Shown here: positions 55,861 to 63,483 of the stretch, in pieces
Position numbering within the stretch: the stretch's first letter is position 1
How the letters are laid out: every line of letters starts with the position of its first letter
DNA from: Sinorhizobium mexicanum
GTDB taxonomy: Bacteria; Pseudomonadota; Alphaproteobacteria; Rhizobiales; Rhizobiaceae
Assembly: GCF_013488225.1 (NCBI RefSeq)
Contig: NZ_CP041238.1
Location: 2,939,501 to 3,003,500 of the forward strand
Direction of reading: 5' to 3'
Length of the DNA stretch: 64,000 nucleotides
The notes under the pieces: model-generated
Seen by the model: only the letters and a program-made list of their open reading frames with translations
What the model was told of the DNA's origin: nothing
The model's database searches: none
Translations under genes and position numbers: made by a program

Positions 55861-56580
55861 CTACGCTGCGCGCAGTTGCGCCCAGGACGGCGCCCGCGAT
55901 GCCCATGAGCGCTGCGGGCGAGCAGGCAAGAGCGCCTGGACCTCTTGGGCAAGCGCAAGAGCATTCTCGCGCGCCTTGTCGAGATTGCTGACACGACCTG
56001 TATCCATAGTCTGCAGCGTTCCGCCGCATTCGAAAATCTCACGGTAGGCAGCGCGTTCCACGATCGGCGTTTCGAGCATTGCAACACCGCGCGACGCAAG
56101 CAGCGTCTTGATCGTCTGGAGCGCGCGCGTCGTCACCAGCGAGTTGACGCGCGTGAGCACGACGGAATGCTTGATGCGCACTGTCGCCTTTTGTTCGAGA
56201 TGGCGGATCAGTTCGAGGATCTGGACGGCGCCCTGCGCGTCCATCGCGCAGCCCTGGACCGGGATAAGCACCTGATCGGAAAGGCCGAGCGCGAGCGCGA
56301 CGATCGCATCCTTCGCCCCGGCGAGGTCGATCACGATGAAATCGGCCTCGTCTTTCAGTTCGCGGATATGACAAGGCAGCGATGCCGGCGTGATGTGCGA
56401 GATCACCTCAAGATTGGCGACATGGCCGGAGACCTCCGACCAGCGCGTGATCCAGCGCTGCGGATCCGCATCGAGCACCACCACCTTGTTGCCCTGTCTT
56501 GCCAGTTCCGTCGACAGGATCAATGCCGCCGTCGTCTTGCCGGCGCCGCCTTTTGCGTTGGCAAATGTGATGACCGCCAT
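55861..56580 (-). CDS. Orphan ParA/MinD-family ATPase
   Basis: The 239-aa product starts MAVITFANAKGGAGKTTAA with the deviant Walker A loop (signature Lys10, GK at 14-15), then VVVLDADPQRWITRW (Walker A' Asp) and FIVIDLAGAKDAIVALAL (Walker B). These P-loop ATPases position cargo such as chromosome regions, plasmids or chemoreceptor clusters by cycling on DNA or membrane. No ParB-like gene lies beside it, and the C-terminus has no amphipathic MinD helix. It is next to a soluble chemoreceptor gene on the same strand, but 363 bases and a terminator separate them. Confidence 0.88.
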   Translation of the reverse strand: MAVITFANAKGGAGKTTAALILSTELARQGNKVVVLDADPQRWITRWSEVSGHVANLEVISHITPASLPCHIRELKDEADFIVIDLAGAKDAIVALALGLSDQVLIPVQGCAMDAQGAVQILELIRHLEQKATVRIKHSVVLTRVNSLVTTRALQTIKTLLASRGVAMLETPIVERAAYREIFECGGTLQTMDTGRVSNLDKARENALALAQEVQALLPARPQRSWASRAPSWAQLRAA

Positions 56581-56718
56581 CTTCCACCTCATTCCGTCAT
56601 TGTTTCGAGCCCCAGGCCGATGCATCGGCGGCGCCCTTAACAGAGCCTTTCAGAACATGGTTAACGAAACGGAAATTTTGGCGGGCAAAGATTAACCGCG
56701 GGCTTGGCAACCGACGGC

Positions 56719-56750
56719 AAAGCCCGGAAAACCAAGGTCTTCCGGGCTTC
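56719..56750 (-). terminator. Terminator after the alcohol dehydrogenase gene
   Basis: AAGCCCGGAA and TTCCGGGCTT form a 10-bp stem around a 10-base loop, 23 bases after the dehydrogenase stop. On the minus strand the stem ends in TTTGCC. It marks the likely 3' end of the catabolic operon. Confidence 0.6.
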
Positions 56751-56772
56751 GAAAAAATTAACGCGATCCAGC

Positions 56773-57918
56773 TCAGATGCACTCTCTGAAGAGTTTTTTC
56801 GCCGCGTCGAGGGTCAGTTCGACCGGGTTGCCGCCGGCGGTTGGATCGACGATCGCCATTTCCGACATTTCATCGATGCGGTCAGTGCCGACGCCGAGCG
56901 CGGAAAGCTTATCCGGCACGCCGAGTTCCTCGCGCAGCTTCAAGACGTAGTCGTAGAAACCGTCGAAACCGCCGGCGATGCCGAGATAGGCGGCAGCGCG
57001 GGCGATCTTGTCCTCGATTGCCGGCCGGTTGAAGCGAAGGACGGGCGGCATTACCACGGCATTGGTCATGCCGTGGTGGGTGTTGTAGATCGCGCCGACC
57101 GGATGGGAGAGCGAATGGATCGCGCCCAGTCCCTTCTGGAACGCGACGGCACCCATGGCCGCGGCACTCATCATGTTGGCGCGGGCTTCGATATCCGCAC
57201 CGTCCTTATAGGCGCGCGGCAGGTATTCCTTGACGAGACGCATGCCCTCGAGCGCAATGCCCGCCGACATCGGATGATAGAAGGGCGAGGAATAGGCCTC
57301 CAGGCAATGGGCGAAGGCGTCCATGCCGGTACCGGCCGTGATGACCTTGGGCATGCCGACCGTCAGCTCCGGATCGCAGATCGTGACGCCCGGAAGGAAC
57401 TTCGGGTGGAAGATCACCTTCTTCACGTGGCTCGCCGAATTGGTGATGACGCTGGCGCGCCCCACTTCCGAACCGGTGCCGGCCGTCGTCGGTACTGCAA
57501 CAATCGGCGCGATGCCCTCGACGCTCGCGCGCGTCCACCAGTCACCGATATCCTCGAAATCCCAGACCGGCCGTGTCTGGCCGGCCATGAAGGCGACGCA
57601 TTTTCCGAGATCAAGGCCGGAACCGCCGCCGAAGGCAACGACGCCGTCATGGCCGCCGTCTTTGAACGCCTTTACTCCCGCTTCCAGGTTCTTGTCGTTC
57701 GGGTTCGGGTCGACGTCGGCGAAGATGGTGCGGCCAAGACCGCCCGCCTCCAGGATGTCGAGCGCGTTCTGCGTGATCGCCATCGGCGCAAGGCCGCGGT
57801 CGGTCACGAGCAGCGGCCTTTTCATGCCGAGAGCCTTGCAATGGTCCGCAAGCTCTTTGATCCGGCCGGCACCGAACTTGACGGCAGTCGGATAGCTCCA
57901 GTTGGCGGTGATCGTCAT
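56773..57918 (-). CDS. Iron-containing alcohol dehydrogenase
   Basis: The 381-aa product is a group III Fe-ADH, NAD-dependent. It shows VKFGAGRIKELADHCKALGM, the nucleotide site VAFGGGSGLDLGK (about residues 94-106), PTTAGTGSEVGRASVI, and the metal-binding His residues in DAFAHCLEAYSS and IHSLSHPVGAIYNTHHGMTN. It should interconvert a primary alcohol and its aldehyde. Its start overlaps the stop of the aldehyde dehydrogenase gene by four bases, so the two are co-translated and likely act in sequence (alcohol to aldehyde to acid). Confidence 0.95.
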   Translation of the reverse strand: MTITANWSYPTAVKFGAGRIKELADHCKALGMKRPLLVTDRGLAPMAITQNALDILEAGGLGRTIFADVDPNPNDKNLEAGVKAFKDGGHDGVVAFGGGSGLDLGKCVAFMAGQTRPVWDFEDIGDWWTRASVEGIAPIVAVPTTAGTGSEVGRASVITNSASHVKKVIFHPKFLPGVTICDPELTVGMPKVITAGTGMDAFAHCLEAYSSPFYHPMSAGIALEGMRLVKEYLPRAYKDGADIEARANMMSAAAMGAVAFQKGLGAIHSLSHPVGAIYNTHHGMTNAVVMPPVLRFNRPAIEDKIARAAAYLGIAGGFDGFYDYVLKLREELGVPDKLSALGVGTDRIDEMSEMAIVDPTAGGNPVELTLDAAKKLFRECI

Positions 57919-59300
57919 GCTGTTACTTTCTTCAGATGGTAGGATTTCGGACGAGTGAGATTGTGGAAGCCGAGGATCGAGAGCGAGCCGCCTCGGCCCG
58001 TTTCCTTGACCCCCGTCCAGCAGAGCGCCGGATCGAGATAGTCGGCGCGGTTCATGAAGACCGTGCCGGTTTCGAGATTACGGCCGATGCGCGAGGCGCG
58101 TTCGGCGTCCTTCGTCCAGAGCGAAACAGTCAGGCCATACTGGCAATCGTTCATCAGCTCGATCGCCTCGCCGTCGTCCTTCACCTTCATGATGCCCACC
58201 GCCGGCCCGAAGGTTTCCTCGCGCATGAACTCCATCGAATGATCGACATCGACGAGGATCTGCGGCGCGAGATAGGCACCGCCGTCATCCTGCGGGAATA
58301 GTTTGGGATCGATCAGCGCCTTGGCGCCCTTCGAAACGGCATCGGCGATCTGATGCCGCACGGTTGCGGCAAAGCGTTTGTTGGCCATGGGGCCCAGCGT
58401 CGTCTCCGGATCGAGCGGATTGCCGAGCTTGTAATTGGTAACCCAGGCAACCGACTTCTCGACGAAGGCGTCGTAGAGCGATTCATGCACATAGATACGC
58501 TCGATGCCGCAGCAGCACTGGCCGGAATTGTAGGTCGCGCCGTCCATCAAAGTGTCGACGGCGGCATCAAGGTCCGCATCCTCCATCACATAGCCCGGAT
58601 CCTTGCCGCCGAGTTCGAGGCCAAGCCCAGTGAAGGTGCCGGCGGCGGCACGTTCGATCGAGCGGCCGCCCTCGACCGAACCGGTGAAATTGATGAAATC
58701 GAAGCTCTTGGCGGCAATCAGCGCCGCCGTCGTGTCGTGATCGAGGAAAAGGTTCTGGAACACGTCCGCCGGCACACCAGCCTCGGTGAAGGCGCGCACC
58801 ATGCGCTCGCCGACGAGGATCGTCTGGCTCGCATGCTTGATGATGACCGTATTGCCGGCCATCAGCGCCGGGGCCACCGTGTTGATCGCGGTCATGTAAG
58901 GGTAGTTCCACGGCGCGATGACCAGGACGACGCCATGCGGTTCGCGCTCGATGCGCCGCTCGAAACGGTCGCTCTCTTCGACAACGATCGGTTTCAGTGC
59001 ATCGGCGGCGATCGAGGCGACATAGTTCGAACGCTCGTTGAAGCCCCTGAACTCGCCGCCGTAGCGCACCGGCCGGCCCATCTGCCAGGCAAGCTCGGGC
59101 ACGACCTCGTCGACCATCTCGTTGAGCCGCGCGACGCCCGCGAGCACGAGCTTGACGCGCTCTTCGACCGGGCGCTTCGCCCAGATTTTCTGTGCCATGC
59201 GCGCGTGGGCCACGGTCTGTCTGGCGAGTTCCAGCGGCATCGCGGGGCGCTCGGCGTAGACCTCGCCGTTCACTGGGGAAATGCATTTGATCATCGTCAT
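57915..59300 (-). CDS. NAD(P)-dependent aldehyde dehydrogenase
   Basis: The 461-aa product has the ALDH fold: APWNYPYMTAINTVAPALMA, KHASQTILVGERM, FTGSVEGGRSIERAAAG, the catalytic Glu region LELGGKDPGYV, the nucleophile in NSGQCCCGIERIYV, and EETFGPAVGIMKV. Three neighbouring starts exist (59309, 59300, 59294); 59300 has AGCAGG nine bases upstream. It lies between the ligase gene (168 bases upstream with a hairpin) and the alcohol dehydrogenase (overlap four), and should oxidise the aldehyde made by the latter. Confidence 0.95.
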   Translation of the reverse strand: MTMIKCISPVNGEVYAERPAMPLELARQTVAHARMAQKIWAKRPVEERVKLVLAGVARLNEMVDEVVPELAWQMGRPVRYGGEFRGFNERSNYVASIAADALKPIVVEESDRFERRIEREPHGVVLVIAPWNYPYMTAINTVAPALMAGNTVIIKHASQTILVGERMVRAFTEAGVPADVFQNLFLDHDTTAALIAAKSFDFINFTGSVEGGRSIERAAAGTFTGLGLELGGKDPGYVMEDADLDAAVDTLMDGATYNSGQCCCGIERIYVHESLYDAFVEKSVAWVTNYKLGNPLDPETTLGPMANKRFAATVRHQIADAVSKGAKALIDPKLFPQDDGGAYLAPQILVDVDHSMEFMREETFGPAVGIMKVKDDGEAIELMNDCQYGLTVSLWTKDAERASRIGRNLETGTVFMNRADYLDPALCWTGVKETGRGGSLSILGFHNLTRPKSYHLKKVTA

Positions 59301-59430
59301 GATCGTCATCCTGCTTTTGCTTTCAACAACAAGACCCTTCCCGGCGGCGCACACCGCCCTCCCTACGAGAGGAGAGAAAGACACCACGCGCTCTCCGCAT
59401 TCACACACCTAACCGGAGTGCGCCAGAAAG

Positions 59431-59452
59431 CCCCTCCTCCTGTGCGGAGGGG
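59431..59452 (-). other. Hairpin between the ligase and aldehyde dehydrogenase genes
   Basis: CCCCTCC and GGAGGGG form a 7-bp stem, 17 bases past the ligase stop. On the minus strand it is followed by CTTTCTGG, too short a T-run to be a firm terminator. It may stabilise the 3' end of the upstream message. Confidence 0.4.
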
Positions 59453-59468
59453 TTGGGAAGGGAAATTC

Positions 59469-60833
59469 TTACGCTCTTTCGAAACCGCGCGCGACCTCCC
59501 AGTCGGTGACGCGGCGGTCGTATTCCTCCTGCTCCCACCGCGCCGCGCGGGTGTAGTGATCGATCACATCGTCGCCGAAGGCGGCGCGCAGCATCTTCGA
59601 GCCGGTTAGCGCCTCTGTCGCATCCCTCAGCGTGTGCGGGATCTCGCGTATGTCCTTGCCATAATAGGCATCGCCGACGAACGGCGCTTCGAGTTCCATC
59701 TTGTCCTCGATCCCGGATATGCCGGCGGCGATCAAAGCGGCAAAGGCAAGGTACGGGTTGAGGTCGGAACCGCCGACGCGGCATTCGATGCGGATCGCCT
59801 TGGTGGCCTCGCCGCAGAGGCGATAGCCGGCGGTGCGGTTGTCCTTGCTCCAGATCGCCTTGGTCGGCGCAAAGGTGCCGGCCATGAAACGTTTGTAGGA
59901 GTTGATATAAGGCGCCAGGAAATAGGTGATTTCGCTCGCATGGGTCAGAAGCCCGGCGACGTAGTGCCGCATCAGCTCGGACATGCCGTGGGGCGCGCTC
60001 TTGTCGAAGAAGAGCGGCGCCTCGCCGTCGGCGCTCCAGAGCGACTGGTGGATATGCGAGGAGGAGCCGGCAGCCGAATAGTTCCACTTGGCGAGGAAGG
60101 TGATGGCCTTGCCGCGCTGCCAGGCGATTTCCTTGCAGCCGTTCTTGATGATGGCATGCCGATCCGCCATGGTCAGCGCGTCGGCATAGCGGACGTTGAC
60201 TTCCTCCTGCCCGGCAGAGGCCTCGCCCTTGGAATTTTCGACCGGAATGCCGGCGCCTTGAAGGCCGTTGCGGATGGCCCGCATCACGTCCTCTTCCTTG
60301 GTCGTCTGGAAGATGTGGTAGTCCTCGTTGTAGCCGCTGACGAGCTGCAGGTCGCGATAGCCGGACTGGCGCGCGTCGTCGTAGGATTGATCGAAGAGGA
60401 AGAATTCCAGCTCGCTCGCCATGAAGGCCTTGAGGCCCATCGCCTCGAGGCGCGCGACCTGCTTCTTGAGGATTGCGCGGGGCGAATGCGGCACCTCTTC
60501 GTGCGTGTGGTGATCGAGCACGTCGCAGAGCACCAGCGCCGTGCCTTCGAGCCACGGAATGCGCCGGAGCGTCGCAAGATCCGGCTTCATCGTATAGTCG
60601 CCGTAACCCTTCTCCCAGCTCGTCGCCTTGTAGCCGGAGACCGTCTCCATCTCCATGTCGGTCGCAAGCAGGTAGTTGCAGCTGTGCGTTTCCTTCCACC
60701 CGCTTTCGACGAAATATTCCGCATGGAAGCGTTTGCCCATCAGCCGCCCTTGCATGTCGACCTGGCAGGCGAGCACCGTGTCGATGCGGCCGGCGGCGAC
60801 ATCCTCTTTCAATTCCTCGAACGAATAGCTCAT
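59469..60833 (-). CDS. Glutamine-synthetase-like gamma-glutamylamide ligase
   Basis: The 454-aa product starts MSYSFEELKEDVAAGRIDTV and belongs to the GS fold with FMASELEFFLF, the metal/ATP region AITFLAKWNYSAAGSSSHIH, INSYKRFMAGTFAPTKAIWS and CRVGGSDLNPYLAFAALIAA. The context (amine permease, two dehydrogenases, N-formylglutamate amidohydrolase-like gene) and the absence of glnB make glutamylation of an amine more likely than ammonia assimilation. PuuA, IpuC and similar ligases share this architecture. The start at 60833 follows GAAAGTATC weakly; a longer frame has no family match. Confidence 0.9.
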   Translation of the reverse strand: MSYSFEELKEDVAAGRIDTVLACQVDMQGRLMGKRFHAEYFVESGWKETHSCNYLLATDMEMETVSGYKATSWEKGYGDYTMKPDLATLRRIPWLEGTALVLCDVLDHHTHEEVPHSPRAILKKQVARLEAMGLKAFMASELEFFLFDQSYDDARQSGYRDLQLVSGYNEDYHIFQTTKEEDVMRAIRNGLQGAGIPVENSKGEASAGQEEVNVRYADALTMADRHAIIKNGCKEIAWQRGKAITFLAKWNYSAAGSSSHIHQSLWSADGEAPLFFDKSAPHGMSELMRHYVAGLLTHASEITYFLAPYINSYKRFMAGTFAPTKAIWSKDNRTAGYRLCGEATKAIRIECRVGGSDLNPYLAFAALIAAGISGIEDKMELEAPFVGDAYYGKDIREIPHTLRDATEALTGSKMLRAAFGDDVIDHYTRAARWEQEEYDRRVTDWEVARGFERA

Positions 60834-60885
60834 GAAAGTATCATCCCATGTTCGGTGCGGCCGTTCCCGTGGCCGCAAAAAATGA

Positions 60886-60912
60886 GGCGGAAGCCGCAGG
60901 CGCGGCCCCGCC
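60886..60912 (-). terminator. Possible internal terminator between the permease and the ligase
   Basis: GGCGG ... CCGCC with an inner CCGC/GCGG stem and a short bulge forms a GC-rich hairpin, followed on the minus strand by CATTTTTTGC. It lies 15 bases past the permease stop. The structure resembles a rho-independent terminator and could lower expression of the ligase-dehydrogenase genes relative to the permease. Confidence 0.6.
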
Positions 60913-60926
60913 TTCTTGTTGTTCAA

Positions 60927-62474
60927 TCAACGTTGCCCGACGGCCTTTTCGGCAGCGACGATTTCAGCCTGACGGCGCGCAACTTCGTCACCGATCGGCG
61001 GCCCGCGGAAACGGCGGCTCTCGAAGCCGAACCAGACGATGCCCGTGACGACCAGGAAGCCGACGGTGATGTAGAGCGCCCAATCGTTCGGCGGCTGAAT
61101 GCCGAGCACGAAGATCAACACCATGGCGATGATCGACAGCACGGCGAAGAGCTTGAACGTACCCTCGCCGAGATCCCAAGGACCCATCTTGTCCCACTTC
61201 GAGGTTCCCCAGGCGAAAAAGCCGAGCGTGATCGGGATCGCGAAGGAGAAGAACAGGAAGATGACCGTGCAGGATACGACGATGGTGTAGACGGGCGTTT
61301 CGCCGATCGAGACGAGCGACGAGCCCCAGACGAAGAGCACGGCAAGGATCGACCCGGTCCAGATCGCCGCAACCGGCGTGCGATAGGTCGGGCTGACCTT
61401 GGCAAGCGCCTTCGAAGCCGGCAGGCCGCCATCACGCGAGAAGGCGAAGATCATGCGCGAGACCGAGGTCACCGTCGCCAGACCACACAGCCACTGGCTG
61501 ACGAAAATGGCGAGATAGAGAATGTCCTTGATGACCGGGTTGACCTGCGCGTCCATCGCCCAGAAGAACACGTTCCAGCCCTGCTTGGCGGCCTCGTCCA
61601 TGTTCGGGATCATCAGCACGAAGGAGCACAGCATGATGTAGCCGAAAAGCGCCGACCAGAGCACCGACGAAACCATGCCGCGCGGCACGGAATGCGCGGC
61701 CCTTACCGTCTCCTCCGACGTGTGCGCCGAGGCGTCATACCCGGTGATCGTGTAGATCGGCAGAAGGAGGCCGAGCAGGAATACCCAGGTTCCAGACGTC
61801 TCCGGCCAGACGTCGCCGCCCGCTTCGCCGGAATAGTTCGCGAAGGTGAAGAGCCTGCCGATCTCGTAGGTGTCGGCCGCGGCAAGGCAGACCACGGCGA
61901 GCAGGATTGCGGTCACGAAGATCAGGTAGCCAGAGAAGTCGGTCAACTTTGCTGTCAACCCGATACCCATGTGGTTCACAAGGGCCTGCAGGCCGGTGAT
62001 GATCGTAAGGAAGACAATGCGGGTGGTCGTCGTGTCTTCGAGGCCGAAATAGGGTGTGCCGAACGTGCCCATGAAGAAGTAGTAGGTGCCGACGTTGATG
62101 GCACCGAGAACCGTCACAAGTCCGAGCAGGTTGAACCACGCCGTCAGCCAGCCGGTGAACCGGTTGCCGAGAATCGAGCCCCAGTGATAGAGGCCGCCGG
62201 CGGTCGGATAGGCAGAACCGATCTGCGCCATCGCGACGGCGAAGACCAGCGAGATGAAGCATCCGAGCGGCCAACCGATACCGATCGCCGCGCCACCCGC
62301 ACCGGATGTCGCCTGCGCCAGCGAGTTGATACCGCCCGACAGAATGCAAATGATCGAGAAAGAAACGGCGAAGTTCGAGAACTGGCTCAAGCGCCGCTCG
62401 AGCTCCTGGGCGTAGCCCATCGAATGCAGGACCTGCATGTCCTGCTTCTTATCGACATCGGTGTAGTCTGACAT
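60927..62474 (-). CDS. APC-superfamily amino acid/amine permease
   Basis: The 515-aa product has about 12 membrane segments. It starts MSDYTDVDKKQDMQVLHSMG, then the family opening SNFAVSFSIICILSGGINSL, GWPLGCFISLVFAVAMAQIG, SAYPTAGGLYHWGSILG, the mid-protein YDASAHTSEETVRAAHSVPR motif of the amino acid/choline transporter (ACT) group, and FSRDGGLPASKALAKVSP. Substrates in this group include GABA, choline, amino acids and polyamines. It lies 93 bases upstream of the ligase gene, so it should import the amine that is glutamylated. Confidence 0.92.
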   Translation of the reverse strand: MSDYTDVDKKQDMQVLHSMGYAQELERRLSQFSNFAVSFSIICILSGGINSLAQATSGAGGAAIGIGWPLGCFISLVFAVAMAQIGSAYPTAGGLYHWGSILGNRFTGWLTAWFNLLGLVTVLGAINVGTYYFFMGTFGTPYFGLEDTTTTRIVFLTIITGLQALVNHMGIGLTAKLTDFSGYLIFVTAILLAVVCLAAADTYEIGRLFTFANYSGEAGGDVWPETSGTWVFLLGLLLPIYTITGYDASAHTSEETVRAAHSVPRGMVSSVLWSALFGYIMLCSFVLMIPNMDEAAKQGWNVFFWAMDAQVNPVIKDILYLAIFVSQWLCGLATVTSVSRMIFAFSRDGGLPASKALAKVSPTYRTPVAAIWTGSILAVLFVWGSSLVSIGETPVYTIVVSCTVIFLFFSFAIPITLGFFAWGTSKWDKMGPWDLGEGTFKLFAVLSIIAMVLIFVLGIQPPNDWALYITVGFLVVTGIVWFGFESRRFRGPPIGDEVARRQAEIVAAEKAVGQR

Positions 62475-62583
62475 CTTCTATCCCCTGTTTTCTCCTTGAC
62501 CTCGCGCGCCATTGCAGGAGGCCCCATCACACCCGCTCCGGCATCGGAACGGGACCGCGGCTTTGCCGCTCCCCAGAGTCTTT

Positions 62584-63372
62584 TTATCGTGCAGGAAGGG
62601 CGGCGATACTCTTGACGAGCAGCCCTTCCAGGTAATCAGCCATGACCCTCTGGCTAATCTCGTCCCGAATGAGATCGTTTCTGATCTCGATCATCACGTT
62701 CGGCACTCCGTTTCGCACGCCGTACTCTACCAGACTGTGCGTCACACCGTCCGCCGGCCCATAGGGCTCATTGCGGCGGATGTCGTAGGCGACCTCTCCG
62801 TCCGTCGCGATCGCGAGCATGCGGTCGGCGAGCCGGCTGTCGGCATCGTGCAGGATGCCGATTTCGACGGCGCGCGGCTCACCGAAATAGACAGGCGTGA
62901 AACTGTGCATGGTGACAAGGAAAAGGCGCCGTCCGGCGGCTTTGCGTTCGGACACAAACCGCGCCACGGCATCGCGAAACGGGAGATAGATCTCCTCCAC
63001 CCTCGCCTGCCGTTCTGCGGCCGACATCGCCCTGTTGCCCGGCACGTCGTAGATTTCGCTGACGGCCGGCATTGCGGCATCGGACTGCGGCGGCCGGTTG
63101 CAGTCGTAGGCAAGACGCGAAAAGCGCTGATGGATGAGTGTGCTGTCAAGCCTCGCGGCAAGATGGGTGGCGACCGCCAGCGCACCGGGATCCCAGGCGA
63201 TGTGGCTCTCCAGTGCTTCTTTTGAAAGGCCGAGCGTCCCCAGACGCTCCGGCAGGCGGCGTGACGCGTGCTCGCAAACGAAGAGGAAGTCTCCCTTCCC
63301 GTCCGCATTGTCGATGGCGACCGGATCGCCCTCTGCCTGCGTCAAAAGTCCCGTCAAAACCGGCACCCCCAA
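62584..63372 (-). CDS. N-formylglutamate amidohydrolase-like protein
   Basis: The 262-aa product is an FGase family zinc hydrolase: FLFVCEHASRRLPERLG (first metal site), SRLAYDCNRPPQSDAAMP, LVTMHSFTPVY and the NVMIEIRNDLI near the C-terminus. The start is TTG at 63372 or GTG at 63366. FGase proteins hydrolyse N-formylglutamate in histidine breakdown; here the neighbours are not hut genes. The family also covers other acyl-glutamate substrates, so hydrolysis of the final gamma-glutamyl acid is an attractive inference. A perfect dyad lies 24 bases before the start. Confidence 0.88.
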   Translation of the reverse strand: MGVPVLTGLLTQAEGDPVAIDNADGKGDFLFVCEHASRRLPERLGTLGLSKEALESHIAWDPGALAVATHLAARLDSTLIHQRFSRLAYDCNRPPQSDAAMPAVSEIYDVPGNRAMSAAERQARVEEIYLPFRDAVARFVSERKAAGRRLFLVTMHSFTPVYFGEPRAVEIGILHDADSRLADRMLAIATDGEVAYDIRRNEPYGPADGVTHSLVEYGVRNGVPNVMIEIRNDLIRDEISQRVMADYLEGLLVKSIAALPAR

Positions 63373-63395
63373 ATTGCCTCGTCAGACGATCTTGA

Positions 63396-63411
63396 TGAAG
63401 AGAATTCTTCA
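63396..63411. promoter_or_regulatory. Palindromic operator between the catabolic cluster and the RpiR gene
   Basis: TGAAGA, spacer GAAT, TCTTCA: a perfect 6-bp dyad in the 111-base divergent region, 24 bases before the amidohydrolase gene and 73 bases before the regulator gene. The size fits an RpiR-family or other dimeric regulator site, and RpiR proteins often bind GAA/TTC-type dyads. Function inferred. Confidence 0.5.
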
Positions 63412-63483
63412 CGAATCAGGGAGTGTCAACGGAAATCTGAAACGATCTCTTCAAAAAGCAGATTGACTCCGATTGTGACAGCG

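Noticed and set aside
59634..62471. A plus-strand open frame of about 945 codons
   Set aside because: It is antisense to the GS-like ligase and the permease, both well supported, and has low-complexity charged composition.
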